Positions 7,653 to 17,311 are shown, counted from the stretch's first letter. The stretch: DNA of 64,000 nucleotides from Enterococcus ureasiticus (GCF_001730285.1 NZ_MIJZ01000001.1:62001-126000); one strand, 5' to 3'. The notes: generated from the letters alone by a model not told the origin. Numbers and translations are program-made.

Positions 7653-8717
7653 TTGAAAATAACAAAAATAAATGTAGCACCAAAAGCAGTCAAGCTAAAA
7701 GAACCGATTACGATTTCACTTGGAACAATTGAACATTCGATGAGTGCAATTGTTGAAATTGAAACAGATGAAGGGATGATAGGTTACGGAGAAGGATCGC
7801 CGGGGATTTTGATTACAGGTGAAACGTTAAAAGGAACTACGGAATGCATCGAACTATTTGAAAAGCAATTACTAGGCGTTGATCCTTTGGACATAGAAAA
7901 AATCCATAGTATCATGAATTCTATGGCAGCACATGCACCTTCCGCTAAGACCGCAATCGATATTGCTTGTTACGATTTATTTGGGAAAAAGGCAAATTTA
8001 CCGGTTTATAAACTTTTAGGCGGTTTTGATTCATGTGTTAAAACAGATATGACAATTGGGATCGATACACCTGAGAAAATGGCTGAAAAAGCAAAATTGG
8101 CTGTTTCGCAAGGTTTTGACACGCTGAAAATAAAGGTAGGGACGGGTTTTACTGCAGATATAGCGCGTATCAAAACAATCAGAGAAGCTGTTGGTACTCA
8201 AATAAATCTTCGTTTAGATGCTAATCAAGGGTGGAAGCCGAAAGAAGCTGTGAATACAATCAATCATCTAGCTCAATACGGTATTGAATTAGTTGAACAG
8301 CCTGTTGCTTACCACGATATTGAAGGATTGGCTTTTGTTACAAATAATGTTTCGACACCGATCATGTCAGATGAAAGCTGTTTTAATTCTAAGGATGCTT
8401 TGCGCTTAATCAAAGCACGTGCAGTTGACTTTGTGAATATTAAGTTGATGAAATGCGGTGGGATTCATGAAGCGTTGAAAATCAATAGTATTTGTGAAGC
8501 TGCAGGTGTTGAATGTATGATTGGATGTATGGTGGAAGAAACCAATATAGGTGTGACTGCTGCGGCACATTTAGCAGCAGCGACTAAAAACATCACAAGA
8601 GCAGATTTAGATGCAACTTTTGGATTGAATGAAGTCGCAATACCAGGCGGTGTGGGGCTGGAAGCAACAAGCCTGATCTCTTTGTCAGATAAAGCTGGTT
8701 TAGGTTTAAGTAAATAA
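7653..8717 (+). CDS. Dipeptide epimerase (L-Ala-D/L-Glu epimerase type)
   Basis: A 354-aa enolase-superfamily enzyme of the muconate-lactonizing/dipeptide-epimerase group. The two catalytic lysines sit in L-K159-I-K161-V. The metal ligands are in LRLDANQGW, VEQPV and MSDES, with a further lysine in VNIKLMKCGG. A DLDATFGL segment near the C-terminus is typical of dipeptide epimerases. Such enzymes epimerise the second residue of L-Ala-D-Glu from murein, or of related dipeptides, so that ordinary peptidases can cut them. The start is TTG 7653, eight bases after GGGGGAAATG; the ATG there leads straight to a stop. First gene of a three-gene operon. The exact dipeptide specificity is not decidable by eye. 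Confidence 0.88.
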   Translation: MKITKINVAPKAVKLKEPITISLGTIEHSMSAIVEIETDEGMIGYGEGSPGILITGETLKGTTECIELFEKQLLGVDPLDIEKIHSIMNSMAAHAPSAKTAIDIACYDLFGKKANLPVYKLLGGFDSCVKTDMTIGIDTPEKMAEKAKLAVSQGFDTLKIKVGTGFTADIARIKTIREAVGTQINLRLDANQGWKPKEAVNTINHLAQYGIELVEQPVAYHDIEGLAFVTNNVSTPIMSDESCFNSKDALRLIKARAVDFVNIKLMKCGGIHEALKINSICEAAGVECMIGCMVEETNIGVTAAAHLAAATKNITRADLDATFGLNEVAIPGGVGLEATSLISLSDKAGLGLSK

Positions 8718-8733
8718 GAAAGGTGAGTGTCAC

Positions 8734-10104
8734 ATGTATTACGATTTAAAATTTATGAGTGTACCTTTGCCGGAAGACATCATTAAGTTGAAGAATTATG
8801 GTGACTTTAAAGGGGCGGAAAAGTTAATTGAACACCTATTATCAAATGAACTACCCGTGGCATTGAGAAAGCGCTTGGAAATCGAGCAAGACATCATTCG
8901 AATCGTTGGTATCAATGAGTATCCATTTGACTTTGACGAAGCCAGTAAAATGATGAAAGAAACATTCAAAGAGTACCAAGAGCAAGAACTAACAGTATTA
9001 AAAGAAACTGGAAAAGTAGATTGGCTTTATATTGATGGCAAGATTCATTTTCAACGTCGTTTCCTAATGAATTTGATCAAGACACAAGCTGATTATGAAG
9101 CAAGACTGATCGTTAAAGAAGATAATGAAGTGGATCGTTTAAGAAAACAAGAACTGACCCATAATGTTCAATTAATGAAAGAACAAGGAGGCAGAAAAGT
9201 AAAAATCCATTTGAAAGCAAGCATTCAAGTAAAAAAAGAATATGAACGTCCAGGAGAAAAGGTCAAAGTGTATCTGCCTTTGCCAAAGGATTGTAAACAG
9301 GTATCAGATATTCAAATTTTAAAAACGACACCTAAAGCGACGTTTATTGCACCCGAAAACGAAGCACAGCGCACCGTTTATTTTGAAACAATTTTAGAAG
9401 AAGATCAAATTTTTTCAGTAGAATACAGCTACACGAATCAAGTTGACTATGTAGAGTTGGATCCAGAAAAAGCATCTGAGTTACAACCTGAATTTGAACT
9501 AAATGAAGAATTACCACACATTCGCTTTACACCTTATTTGGAACAATTGCTTGCTGAAATTCTATCAGGTGAAACCAATCCAATAATAAAAGCGCGAAAA
9601 ATCTATGACTTTATCACAACTAAAGTCAATTATTCGTTTATGCGGGAATATTTTACGATTGAGAACATTTCAGAGTATGCTGCAGTCAATTTAAAAGGGG
9701 ATTGCGGCGTTCAAGCTATTTTGTTCATCACTTTATGCCGAATGGCTAACATCCCCGCAAAATGGCAGTCAGGGCTATATGTATCGCAATACTATACTGG
9801 TTGTCATGATTGGGCGCAGTTTTATGTAGCGCCTTATGGTTGGGTTTTCGCTGATCTATCTTTTGGCGGTGGCGCGCGTAGAAACGGAGATTTAGATCGT
9901 TGGAATTATTATTTTGGCAATTTAGACATTTTCAGAATGCCGGCAAATAGTGAAATCCAAAAAGATTTCAATCCGCCAAAACGCTTTTTACGAGCAGATC
10001 CAATCGACAATCAACGTGGGGAATTTGAATATGAAAATCAAGGTCTTCCTTATGCTTACTTAGAAGTGAAACAAGAGTTAGTGTCAATGGAGGAACTTGT
10101 ATAA
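8734..10104 (+). CDS. Transglutaminase-like cysteine peptidase
   Basis: A 456-aa protein with an N-terminal region of unknown fold (about 1-260) and a transglutaminase-like core (about 265-400). The papain-like triad is visible: C324 in KGDCGVQA, H358 in CHDWAQFY and D374 in FADLSFGG. No signal peptide or membrane helix is seen, so it should be cytoplasmic. Bacterial members of this superfamily are usually peptidases or amidases. It stands 16 bases after the epimerase and before an oligopeptide-binding protein; in Bacillus the comparable ykf operon has an NlpC/P60 endopeptidase at this place. I infer that it cuts imported (murein-type) peptides; other peptide or amide substrates remain possible. 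Confidence 0.8.
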   Translation: MYYDLKFMSVPLPEDIIKLKNYGDFKGAEKLIEHLLSNELPVALRKRLEIEQDIIRIVGINEYPFDFDEASKMMKETFKEYQEQELTVLKETGKVDWLYIDGKIHFQRRFLMNLIKTQADYEARLIVKEDNEVDRLRKQELTHNVQLMKEQGGRKVKIHLKASIQVKKEYERPGEKVKVYLPLPKDCKQVSDIQILKTTPKATFIAPENEAQRTVYFETILEEDQIFSVEYSYTNQVDYVELDPEKASELQPEFELNEELPHIRFTPYLEQLLAEILSGETNPIIKARKIYDFITTKVNYSFMREYFTIENISEYAAVNLKGDCGVQAILFITLCRMANIPAKWQSGLYVSQYYTGCHDWAQFYVAPYGWVFADLSFGGGARRNGDLDRWNYYFGNLDIFRMPANSEIQKDFNPPKRFLRADPIDNQRGEFEYENQGLPYAYLEVKQELVSMEELV

Positions 10105-10137
10105 TAAATAAAAAATGAGAAGGAAAAGGTGGAACGT

Positions 10138-11808
10138 ATGAAAAAAGGGTTAAAACAAAGTATAACATTGATTACAACTATGCTGTTGCTTTCAGCTTGC
10201 GGGGGAAATTCAGGCAATAAGTCAGCAGATAGTACAGATGATAAATCTGCAACAGGTCAAAAATCATCAAAAGTACTCAATTTGATGGAAGCATCAGAAG
10301 TGGGTTCGATGGATACGATTTTCACACAAGATGAGCCTAGTGTAAATGCACAATCGAACGTTTTTGAAGGACTTTATCAATTAGATGATAAAGACAACGT
10401 TATTCCAGCAGTAGCCAAAGAAATGCCCGAAATCTCTGAAGATGGTAAAACATACAAAATAACATTGAGAGAAGATGCAAAATGGTCAAATGGCGACAAA
10501 GTAACTGCCAATGATTTTGTTTTCGCATGGAAAAAGATGGCCGATCCAAAAAATCAGGCGAATTACTTTTTCTTAATGGATGGCACGATCCTCAATGGAA
10601 CAGAGATTGTGAATGAAGAAAAATCTGCAGATGAATTAGGTGTCAAAGCCTTAGATGACTATACACTTGAAATTAAAATGGAAAAACCAGTAACATATTT
10701 CACATCACTACTAGCATTCTCACCATTTTTCCCACAAAACGAAAAATTTGTGACAGAAAAAGGCAAGGAATATGGAACGTCAAGCGAAAATATCGTTTCT
10801 AATGGACCATTTTTAATGGAAAATTGGGATCAATCATCAATGTCATGGGATTTAGTTCAAAATCCAAATTATTACGATGCAGACAAAGTGAAATCAGAAA
10901 AAATACACTTTGAAGTCTTAAAAGAAACAAATACAGTATTCAATCTATATGAATCAGGTGAATTAGATGTCGCGATTCTTACAGGAGATTTTGCAAAACA
11001 AAATAAAGACAATCCAGACTACGAAGCAATTCAACGTTCAAAAGTCTACTCATTGAGAATGAATCAAAAGCGTAACGATAAACCATCGATCTTTGCAAAC
11101 GAAAATGTTCGTAAAGCTGTGGCCTATGCACTTGATAAGAAAAGTTTAGTAGACAATATTTTAGCAGATGGTTCAAAAGATATTTACGGGTACATTCCAA
11201 AAAATTTCGTTGCCAATCCTGAAACAGGAGAAGACTTTAGAAAAGAAGCGGGCGACTTAGTCAAAACAGACGAAAAATTAGCCAACGAATATTTAGATAA
11301 AGCTAAAAAAGAATTGAACGGTGATGTCACGATCGAATTGTTATCTAAAGATGGTGATGGCGATAAGAAAGTAGCAGAGTTTATACAAGGACAATTAGAA
11401 AAAACATTGCCAGGCTTAAAAATCAATGTAAAAACAGTTCCTTTGAATAATTCGATCGAACTCATGAAAAAAGGCGACTATGAACTTTCTGTCAGCATGT
11501 GGGGTCCAGATTACCAAGATCCAATGACGTTCCTAGAAAGCTCAGTCAGCACAAAAAATAAAACAAGTTATCGCAGTGAAAAATATGATCAGTTGATCGA
11601 TGATGCCTCTAATAAATATGCTAATGAACCCGAAAAACGTTGGGAAACATTGATCGCAGCTGAAAAAGTTTTAATAGAAGAAGATGTTGCTTTGATTCCA
11701 TTATATCAACAGGCAAGAGGACAATTAGTTCGTCCTGGTGTTAAAGGAATCGAGTATCATAACTTTGGTGCAACTAGCACTTACAAAAATGCTTATATCA
11801 AGGATTAA
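10138..11808 (+). CDS. Oligopeptide ABC transporter substrate-binding lipoprotein (OppA/MppA type)
   Basis: A 556-aa family 5 solute-binding protein. The signal peptide ends in lipobox LLSA-C, so it is a lipoprotein on the outer face of the membrane. The family signature is visible: NLMEASEVGSMDT at the start of the mature domain, a WSNGDKVTANDFVFAWKK block and the long C-terminal lobe. The start is ATG 10138 behind AAAAGGTGG; the GTG at 10129 lies within that site. No permease or ATPase gene follows, so it must dock on an Opp/Dpp transporter encoded elsewhere, as MppA does. With the epimerase and peptidase upstream, murein peptides are a sensible ligand guess. Confidence 0.9.
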   Translation: MKKGLKQSITLITTMLLLSACGGNSGNKSADSTDDKSATGQKSSKVLNLMEASEVGSMDTIFTQDEPSVNAQSNVFEGLYQLDDKDNVIPAVAKEMPEISEDGKTYKITLREDAKWSNGDKVTANDFVFAWKKMADPKNQANYFFLMDGTILNGTEIVNEEKSADELGVKALDDYTLEIKMEKPVTYFTSLLAFSPFFPQNEKFVTEKGKEYGTSSENIVSNGPFLMENWDQSSMSWDLVQNPNYYDADKVKSEKIHFEVLKETNTVFNLYESGELDVAILTGDFAKQNKDNPDYEAIQRSKVYSLRMNQKRNDKPSIFANENVRKAVAYALDKKSLVDNILADGSKDIYGYIPKNFVANPETGEDFRKEAGDLVKTDEKLANEYLDKAKKELNGDVTIELLSKDGDGDKKVAEFIQGQLEKTLPGLKINVKTVPLNNSIELMKKGDYELSVSMWGPDYQDPMTFLESSVSTKNKTSYRSEKYDQLIDDASNKYANEPEKRWETLIAAEKVLIEEDVALIPLYQQARGQLVRPGVKGIEYHNFGATSTYKNAYIKD

Positions 11809-11863
11809 ATGAGTAAAGGTTTAAAGGTTTACTAAAAAACCAAAAATCTTCTAACAGAAATGC

Positions 11864-11892
11864 TTGACCTCAAATTGATTTGCTTGTATTAT
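11864..11892 (+). promoter_or_regulatory. pyrG promoter
   Basis: TTGACC (11864-11869), 17 bases, TATTAT (11887-11892). The predicted start falls on GGGC at 11900-11903, the initiation sequence required for CTP-sensitive reiterative G addition in Bacillus pyrG. Confidence 0.85.
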
Positions 11893-11899
11893 ACTACTT

Positions 11900-11978
11900 G
11901 GGCACCTTTGAGAAGGTCAGAAGTTTACAACGAATTCCAGCTCCCTATTCTTTTTTGGATAGGGAGCTTTTGTTTTTT
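11900..11978 (+). promoter_or_regulatory. pyrG leader: pyrG attenuator leader
   Basis: The leader begins GGGCACC and ends in a terminator hairpin (AGCTCCCTAT 11939-11948 with ATAGGGAGCT 11959-11968) followed by TTTGTTTTTT. In Bacillus subtilis, low CTP makes RNA polymerase stutter at GGGC and add extra G residues, which pair with the pyrimidine-rich left arm of the terminator and block it. All parts are present here: GGGC start, CUCCCU-containing left arm, and terminator. The mechanism is transferred by analogy. Confidence 0.85.
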
Positions 11979-12053
11979 ATGGCTGATAAAAACAAGTTCT
12001 TCGTTGTTCACTCATCTCTACAAATCTATTTTGAGAAAGGGTTTTTTTATATT

Positions 12054-13655
12054 ATGACAAAATATATCTTTGTTACAGGCGGCGTAGTTTCTTCTATTGG
12101 GAAGGGAATTGTTGCAGCATCTTTAGGACGTTTATTAAAAAATCGCGGCTTGAAAGTAACGATTCAAAAATTTGATCCATATATCAATGTGGATCCAGGA
12201 ACAATGAGTCCTTACCAACATGGAGAAGTTTTTGTCACAGATGATGGTGCCGAAACAGACTTGGATCTTGGTCACTATGAACGTTTTATTGATATCAACT
12301 TAAATAAATATTCAAACGTAACAACAGGGAAGATTTATTCAGAAGTATTGAGAAAAGAGCGTAAAGGTGAATATTTAGGTGCGACAGTACAGGTCATTCC
12401 TCATATTACAAATGAAATCAAAGACAAAATCATGCGTGCAGCTACCATGACGGATGCTGATATCATTATTACAGAAGTTGGCGGGACCGTTGGAGATATC
12501 GAATCACTACCATTTTTAGAAGCGTTGCGTCAGATGAAAGCAGATGTGGGTAGTGACAACGTAATGTACATTCATACAACACTAATCCCTTACTTAAAAG
12601 CGGCTGGCGAAATGAAAACTAAACCAACACAACATAGTGTAAAAGAATTACGCAGTTTAGGGATTCAACCAAACATTTTAGTGGTTCGTACAGAATTACC
12701 AGTTTCTCAAGGAACAAAAAATAAATTAGCTCAATTTTGTGATGTAGCACCAGAAGCTGTTATTGAGTCACGTGATGTAGAAACACTGTATTCTATTCCA
12801 TTGGCTCTACAGGCACAAAACATGGACCAAATCGTCTGTGATCACTTAAAAATAGAGGCACCAGTTGCTGATATGACAGAATGGCGTGCATTGGAAGAAA
12901 AAGTATTAGGCTTGAAGAAAACAACTAGAATTGCCTTAGTTGGTAAATATGTTGAACTTCCGGATGCTTATCTTTCAGTAGTCGAAGCATTGAAACACGC
13001 TGGTTTTGCTTTTGATTCTGATATTGCGATCGATTGGATTGATTCACAAGAATTAACTGAAGAAAACGTTGCAGATATTTTAAAAGATGCAGATGGAATC
13101 CTTGTACCAGGCGGATTTGGAGATCGTGGAGTAGAAGGGAAGATCGAAGCAATTCGTTTTGCCCGTGAAAACGATGTGCCATTTTTAGGTATTTGTCTAG
13201 GCATGCAAATGGCCTGTGTCGAGTTTGCTCGTAATGTTGTAAAATTAGAAGATGCAGGTTCTGCTGAAAATAATCCAGATATTCTTAACAACATTATTGA
13301 TTTGATGGCGGATCAAGAAAATGTTGAAAATCTTGGAGGAACGTTACGTTTAGGTTTGTATCCATGTAAACTAAAAAAAGGCAGCGTTACTGCTAAAGCT
13401 TACGAAGGACAAGAAGTTGTTCAAGAACGTCATCGTCATCGCTATGAGTTCAATAATAAATACCGTGAATTATTTGAAGAAAACGGCTTGGTCTTTTCTG
13501 GTGTTTCACCAGATAATCGCTTAGTTGAAATTGTTGAGTTGCCAGAGAAGAAATTCTTTGTTGCTTGTCAATTCCATCCAGAATTGATTTCTAGACCAAA
13601 CAGACCTCAGCATTTGATTAAAGGATTTGTTGAAGCTGCTTTAAGTAATCAATAA
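12054..13655 (+). CDS. pyrG: CTP synthase
   Basis: CTP synthase, 533 aa, which makes CTP from UTP, ATP and glutamine in the cytoplasm. The N-terminal synthetase domain opens with [15 protein letters not shown] (P-loop-like ATP site) and has the [21 protein letters not shown] region. The C-terminal class I glutamine amidotransferase domain has the nucleophile in GICLGMQMA, with the later His/Glu in [11 protein letters not shown]. The start is ATG 12054 after GAGAAAGGG; the longer frame from 11880 would run through the attenuator and is rejected. It is a single gene controlled by the leader attenuator and closed by a strong terminator shared with the convergent pbp1A. Confidence 0.97.
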   Translation: MTKYIFVTGGVVSSIGKGIVAASLGRLLKNRGLKVTIQKFDPYINVDPGTMSPYQHGEVFVTDDGAETDLDLGHYERFIDINLNKYSNVTTGKIYSEVLRKERKGEYLGATVQVIPHITNEIKDKIMRAATMTDADIIITEVGGTVGDIESLPFLEALRQMKADVGSDNVMYIHTTLIPYLKAAGEMKTKPTQHSVKELRSLGIQPNILVVRTELPVSQGTKNKLAQFCDVAPEAVIESRDVETLYSIPLALQAQNMDQIVCDHLKIEAPVADMTEWRALEEKVLGLKKTTRIALVGKYVELPDAYLSVVEALKHAGFAFDSDIAIDWIDSQELTEENVADILKDADGILVPGGFGDRGVEGKIEAIRFARENDVPFLGICLGMQMACVEFARNVVKLEDAGSAENNPDILNNIIDLMADQENVENLGGTLRLGLYPCKLKKGSVTAKAYEGQEVVQERHRHRYEFNNKYRELFEENGLVFSGVSPDNRLVEIVELPEKKFFVACQFHPELISRPNRPQHLIKGFVEAALSNQ

Positions 13656-13658
13656 ACT

Positions 13659-13700
13659 AAAAGGTACGATATCTGCAAGTGAGATATCGTACCTTTTTTG
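13659..13700. terminator. Bidirectional terminator between pyrG and pbp1A
   Basis: A 16-bp perfect stem (13659-13674 with 13682-13697) has A residues on its left and T residues on its right, so it serves both convergent genes. Confidence 0.95.
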
Positions 13701-13708
13701 TCTTTATA

Positions 13709-16039
13709 TCAACCAGGAGATGATCGTCTTCTGGCTGCATTATTTTGTATAACAGGCGGTGTAGTCGATTCTTGTGGCGGCTCACTACTTGGCAAGACCT
13801 CGGTCGGCGCGGTTGATACTGGAGGTTCTGTTTGCTGAGTAGAAGAAGCCGGGACTTCATTAGATTGAGTTGATGATGGCTCAGTTTGTGAAGGGACACT
13901 AGAACTGCTTGTTGTTCCAGATTCAGAACTTACAGGACTTTCCCACGATGAAGAACTTTCATTACCGGAGTTTGAAGGCAATAATTGTTCTTCATAAGCA
14001 CCTTTAACATACAATTCACTACCAGAGCGTATTACAGTATCAGGCATGACCCAATCGTCATTAGAGACACCTTCAGATAAATAAGTCATCATTTCTCGGT
14101 AAACATCAGAAGCAATTCCCCAGTATTCGTAAGGAATAGGAGTTAAACGCTGTTTATAGCCTGTCCAAACTGAAACTGCATAATGAGGTGTATAACCGAC
14201 GAATGTGCTGTCTGGCGCAATACTAGACGATTCAGAGGCACCTATTTTAGCAAGGTCGTCTTCTGTATAGTTGGCTGTTCCAGTTTTACCAGCTTGGATC
14301 AATCCTGGAACGCCTGCATTAAAGGCTGTACCGCCAGAGATAACATCTTTGAGCATATCAGTCATCATATAGGCAGTTGAATCTTTCATAGCGCGTTTGC
14401 TTTCGGGTTCAGTGACATCTTCAGATCCATCTTGATAGACTACTTTGCTAACATAATATGGCTTATTGTAAACACCCATATTAGCAAATGCCGCATAAGC
14501 AGCTGCTAATTTCAAGGAAGAAACCCCATATTTGTTACCACCTAAATCACTGGTATTACTAGAGATCGCGTTTGCTGCAACAAATTCTTTGAACTCTATC
14601 CCTAAATCTTTAAGGAAAGCGGCTGATTTGTCACTACCAACAGCATCAAATGTTTGAATCGCTGTTGTGTTACGAGAATACATGATAGCTTTACGCATAG
14701 TTAAAGCACCGTAATATTGCATATCCGCATTTGTAACAGGAATGTTGGTTCCTTCATAGGTAGTAGGTCGATCCATCATGATACGACCTGTTGAATAGTT
14801 TAAGTTTTCAATAGCAGGACCATAATCTGCGATTGGTTTCATCGTGGAACCGACATCGCGATCTGTTTCAATAGCTAAATTAGATCCTAACTGAACATCG
14901 TCAGGAATGTTCCGACCTCCGATTTGAGCTTTGACTTGACCTGTTTTTACATCGATCACGGTCGAAGCAACTTGGAATTCTGGATCAGGATATTGTACAT
15001 AGGTATCACTATTGATGATGTCATAAAGACGTTTTTGCGCATTCATGTCAAGGTTGGTATGAATGTCTAAACCGTCTGTATAGGGATTTTTACCCATACT
15101 TTCCACTTCAGCGATGACTTCTCTGATATAGTTGTCAACGATCTTACGGTTTTCATTTGACTGTTTTAATGGTTGTAAACCGTCGTCGATCGGTGTTGCT
15201 TTGGCATCATCATATTCTTTTTGCGTGATTTTATCGTTTTCTTTCATTGTGTATAAAACAACATCGCGTCGTTCTTTAGCTACATCTGGTTTTACGTATG
15301 GATCATAATCATTAGGCGCTTGAGGCATTCCAGCCAAAAGAGCAGTTTGAGGAAGTGTTAGCTCAGCCAATGGTTTTCCATAATAAGATTGAGCTGCTGT
15401 TTCCATACCATACAAACCATTAGCCATGTAGACCTTATTGATATAATACGTTAAAATCTCTTCTTTTGATTTTTCTTTTTCTAATTTCATGGCAAGCCAA
15501 GCTTCTTGTGATTTTCGTTTGAGGTTTTGATCTTTTTCTGTTGTAGAGAAGTAAGAAAGTTTGATTAATTGTTGAGTTAACGTACTACCACCTTGAAGGC
15601 CGCCCGTTTTAAAGTTGGAAAAGGCAGAACCTAATATTCGTATTGGGTCAACTCCGCTATGTTTATAAAAACGTTTGTCCTCAACAGATACCACTGCATC
15701 TTTAAGTAACTGTGGTACATCTGTTGGCTTGATCATTTCACGTTTTTCAGCGCCTAATTCTTCAAAAACTTCATTATTTGCATCATATAGCTTTGAAGAA
15801 ACAGTTGCACTTAGTTTTTCATCGTCTAATTTCGGCGCATCTTTAGCATATGACCAGAAAAGACCTAAACCTGCCAGAAGACCTAGAATTCCAAGTAGGA
15901 CTAATCCTAGGAATATTTTTAGAAGGATTCGTTTTTTCTTTGGTTTTTTCCCGTCGTTTGACGGTGTGTTTCCAGTGCTGTTAGAAGCAGGAGTATGTCC
16001 ATGTCTTGCAGCACGTGATCCTATTTCATCAGTTGTCAT
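13709..16039 (-). CDS. pbp1A: Class A penicillin-binding protein 1A
   Basis: A bifunctional peptidoglycan synthase of 776 aa. Short cytoplasmic N-terminus rich in Lys, one membrane helix (about 45-65), then a GT51 glycosyltransferase domain (EDKRFYKHSGVD and GGSTLTQQL motifs) and a transpeptidase domain with S398-T-M-K401, the SRN triad motif and KTGTAN. The last ~85 residues are a Ser/Thr/Pro/Glu-rich low-complexity tail, probably wall-spanning. The start at 16039 has an AAGGAG site; the longer frame to 16108 is discarded. It overlaps the end of recU by 11 bases, the conserved recU-ponA arrangement of Bacillota, and is transcribed with it. GpsB, encoded nearby, is a known partner of class A PBPs in related bacteria. 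Confidence 0.95.
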   Translation of the reverse strand: MTTDEIGSRAARHGHTPASNSTGNTPSNDGKKPKKKRILLKIFLGLVLLGILGLLAGLGLFWSYAKDAPKLDDEKLSATVSSKLYDANNEVFEELGAEKREMIKPTDVPQLLKDAVVSVEDKRFYKHSGVDPIRILGSAFSNFKTGGLQGGSTLTQQLIKLSYFSTTEKDQNLKRKSQEAWLAMKLEKEKSKEEILTYYINKVYMANGLYGMETAAQSYYGKPLAELTLPQTALLAGMPQAPNDYDPYVKPDVAKERRDVVLYTMKENDKITQKEYDDAKATPIDDGLQPLKQSNENRKIVDNYIREVIAEVESMGKNPYTDGLDIHTNLDMNAQKRLYDIINSDTYVQYPDPEFQVASTVIDVKTGQVKAQIGGRNIPDDVQLGSNLAIETDRDVGSTMKPIADYGPAIENLNYSTGRIMMDRPTTYEGTNIPVTNADMQYYGALTMRKAIMYSRNTTAIQTFDAVGSDKSAAFLKDLGIEFKEFVAANAISSNTSDLGGNKYGVSSLKLAAAYAAFANMGVYNKPYYVSKVVYQDGSEDVTEPESKRAMKDSTAYMMTDMLKDVISGGTAFNAGVPGLIQAGKTGTANYTEDDLAKIGASESSSIAPDSTFVGYTPHYAVSVWTGYKQRLTPIPYEYWGIASDVYREMMTYLSEGVSNDDWVMPDTVIRSGSELYVKGAYEEQLLPSNSGNESSSSWESPVSSESGTTSSSSVPSQTEPSSTQSNEVPASSTQQTEPPVSTAPTEVLPSSEPPQESTTPPVIQNNAARRRSSPG

Positions 16040-16670
16040 TAATCGCAACTCCTTTGTTTGATTGAATATGTAACTTAACTGCATCCAAGTAGGGAATTCT
16101 AGGTGCAATTCCTATTTGGATCTCTATTCCCTTTTTTTCAATAAGAGTTAAAGGCAACGATTTTTTTCCAGTGCTTTCTTGTTCTGACCAATAGGTTACT
16201 AATTCTTCTCCGCTAAAAAAGAAACATCTATTCAATGAAGAGAACCACAATAGAACAAAGCAAATCCCTTTTTGAGCCATACATTGTTGGATGTGGTCGA
16301 TCTGGTGTTGATGAAAGTTTTTAAAAGGGAAAGAGGTTTTATTCTTCGTTTCCTTTGCTTCAAAATCCAGATAGTATCCATTGTAGACACCATTATAATC
16401 GGTTGTGGAGGCTTGTCTAAAGTAAGCTTCCTTAATTACAGCAGCGCTCCGACTGGGGTAATCAACCTTCACAATTTGAACAGGGGTGGGCTTTTTATGA
16501 ATCACGGCTGTACTGCGCATTAAATAATACGCATTGCTTTTATTGATTTCTTCTTCAAAGTCCATGCCGCGTTTACCAAATTGAATTGATTTTTGGTTTT
16601 TTACTTGTTTTTTTGATTTGGGTGCTTCATGATTGTTATAGGGAGTACCATTAGGATAATGAAAAGCCAT
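16029..16670 (-). CDS. recU: Holliday junction resolvase RecU
   Basis: RecU resolves Holliday junctions during recombination and chromosome segregation (213 aa, normal length). Seen: the MAFHYPNG start shared by RecU proteins, the RGMDFEEEIN region, and the nuclease core with VDYPSRS, an acidic YYLDFEAKETKNKTSFP stretch (the metal-binding PD-ExK site) and the downstream HQIDHIQ helix. The start is ATG at 16670 behind TAGGAGTG; a frame extending to 16694 lacks a ribosome site. A TATAAT box lies just upstream on the minus strand (16697-16702). It is the first gene of the recU-pbp1A operon. Confidence 0.93.
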   Translation of the reverse strand: MAFHYPNGTPYNNHEAPKSKKQVKNQKSIQFGKRGMDFEEEINKSNAYYLMRSTAVIHKKPTPVQIVKVDYPSRSAAVIKEAYFRQASTTDYNGVYNGYYLDFEAKETKNKTSFPFKNFHQHQIDHIQQCMAQKGICFVLLWFSSLNRCFFFSGEELVTYWSEQESTGKKSLPLTLIEKKGIEIQIGIAPRIPYLDAVKLHIQSNKGVAINDN

Positions 16671-16731
16671 TTCTATCACACTCCTAGCCAACATTATAAC
16701 AAAAAATCTTTATGAAAGAAAAGGAATGTCT

Positions 16732-17271
16732 ATGGAAAACGTAAAAACACTTTATGTGACTGGTTATAAAAGCTTTGAAATCGGGGCTTTTCAAGACAAT
16801 GACCCTAAAATTACAGTTATTAAAAATATATTAAAAAAGGAAATTATGGGCTATTTAGACACTGGATTAGAGTGGATTTTGGTTTCTGGTAATCTTGGAA
16901 CAGAGATTTGGGCGGCAGAAGTTGTAGCCGAATTGAAAAATGATTATCCAGAATTAAAATTAGGACTTATTTATCCTTTTAAAGATTTTGGTAGTAACTG
17001 GAATGAAAAAAATCGTGGGAATTTAGAAAAAATTGAGCTTTTAGCAGATTATGTGGATTCAGTGAGTCATCAGCCGTATAAATCACCAGCACAATTAAAA
17101 ATGCATACACGATTTTTATTGGAACATTCTGGTGCTAGTTTGTTGGTCTATGATAAAGAATACCCCGGTAAAACGGAGTATTTCTTAAAAGATGCGGAAC
17201 TTTTTTCTGAGAAATATCCTTATGAAATCCGCATGATAACCATGGATGATTTACAAAACTCGATGGAATAG
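16732..17271 (+). CDS. YpsA-family (DUF1273, SLOG fold) protein
   Basis: A 179-aa cytoplasmic protein of the YpsA/DUF1273 family, a Rossmann-like SLOG fold thought to bind nucleotide-derived ligands. Seen: the LYVTGYKSFEIG start, the VSGNLGTEIWAAE glycine-rich loop, LGLIYPF and the later HSGASLLVYD. The start is ATG 16732, because the ATG at 16726 is too close to the AAAGGA site. YpsA and its neighbour GpsB are linked genetically in Bacillus and Staphylococcus, where YpsA affects cell division; the same gene order ypsA-gpsB-rnpB is kept here. The molecular activity is not established. Confidence 0.88.
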   Translation: MENVKTLYVTGYKSFEIGAFQDNDPKITVIKNILKKEIMGYLDTGLEWILVSGNLGTEIWAAEVVAELKNDYPELKLGLIYPFKDFGSNWNEKNRGNLEKIELLADYVDSVSHQPYKSPAQLKMHTRFLLEHSGASLLVYDKEYPGKTEYFLKDAELFSEKYPYEIRMITMDDLQNSME

Positions 17272-17282
17272 TGAGAATCTGT

Positions 17283-17311
17283 TTGATTTTCTGACGATTT
17301 TCCGATACAAT
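17283..17311 (+). promoter_or_regulatory. gpsB promoter
   Basis: TTGATT (17283-17288), 17 bases, TACAAT (17306-17311), placed directly after the ypsA stop codon. It may also feed rnpB. Confidence 0.65.

Noticed and set aside
11880-12053. N-terminal extension of the pyrG frame
   Set aside because: It runs through the promoter and attenuator; ATG 12054 starts the conserved CTP synthase sequence.
13659-13899. Minus-strand frame of 80 codons over the end of pbp1A
   Set aside because: Shadow of the low-complexity tail of pbp1A in another frame; no ribosome site.
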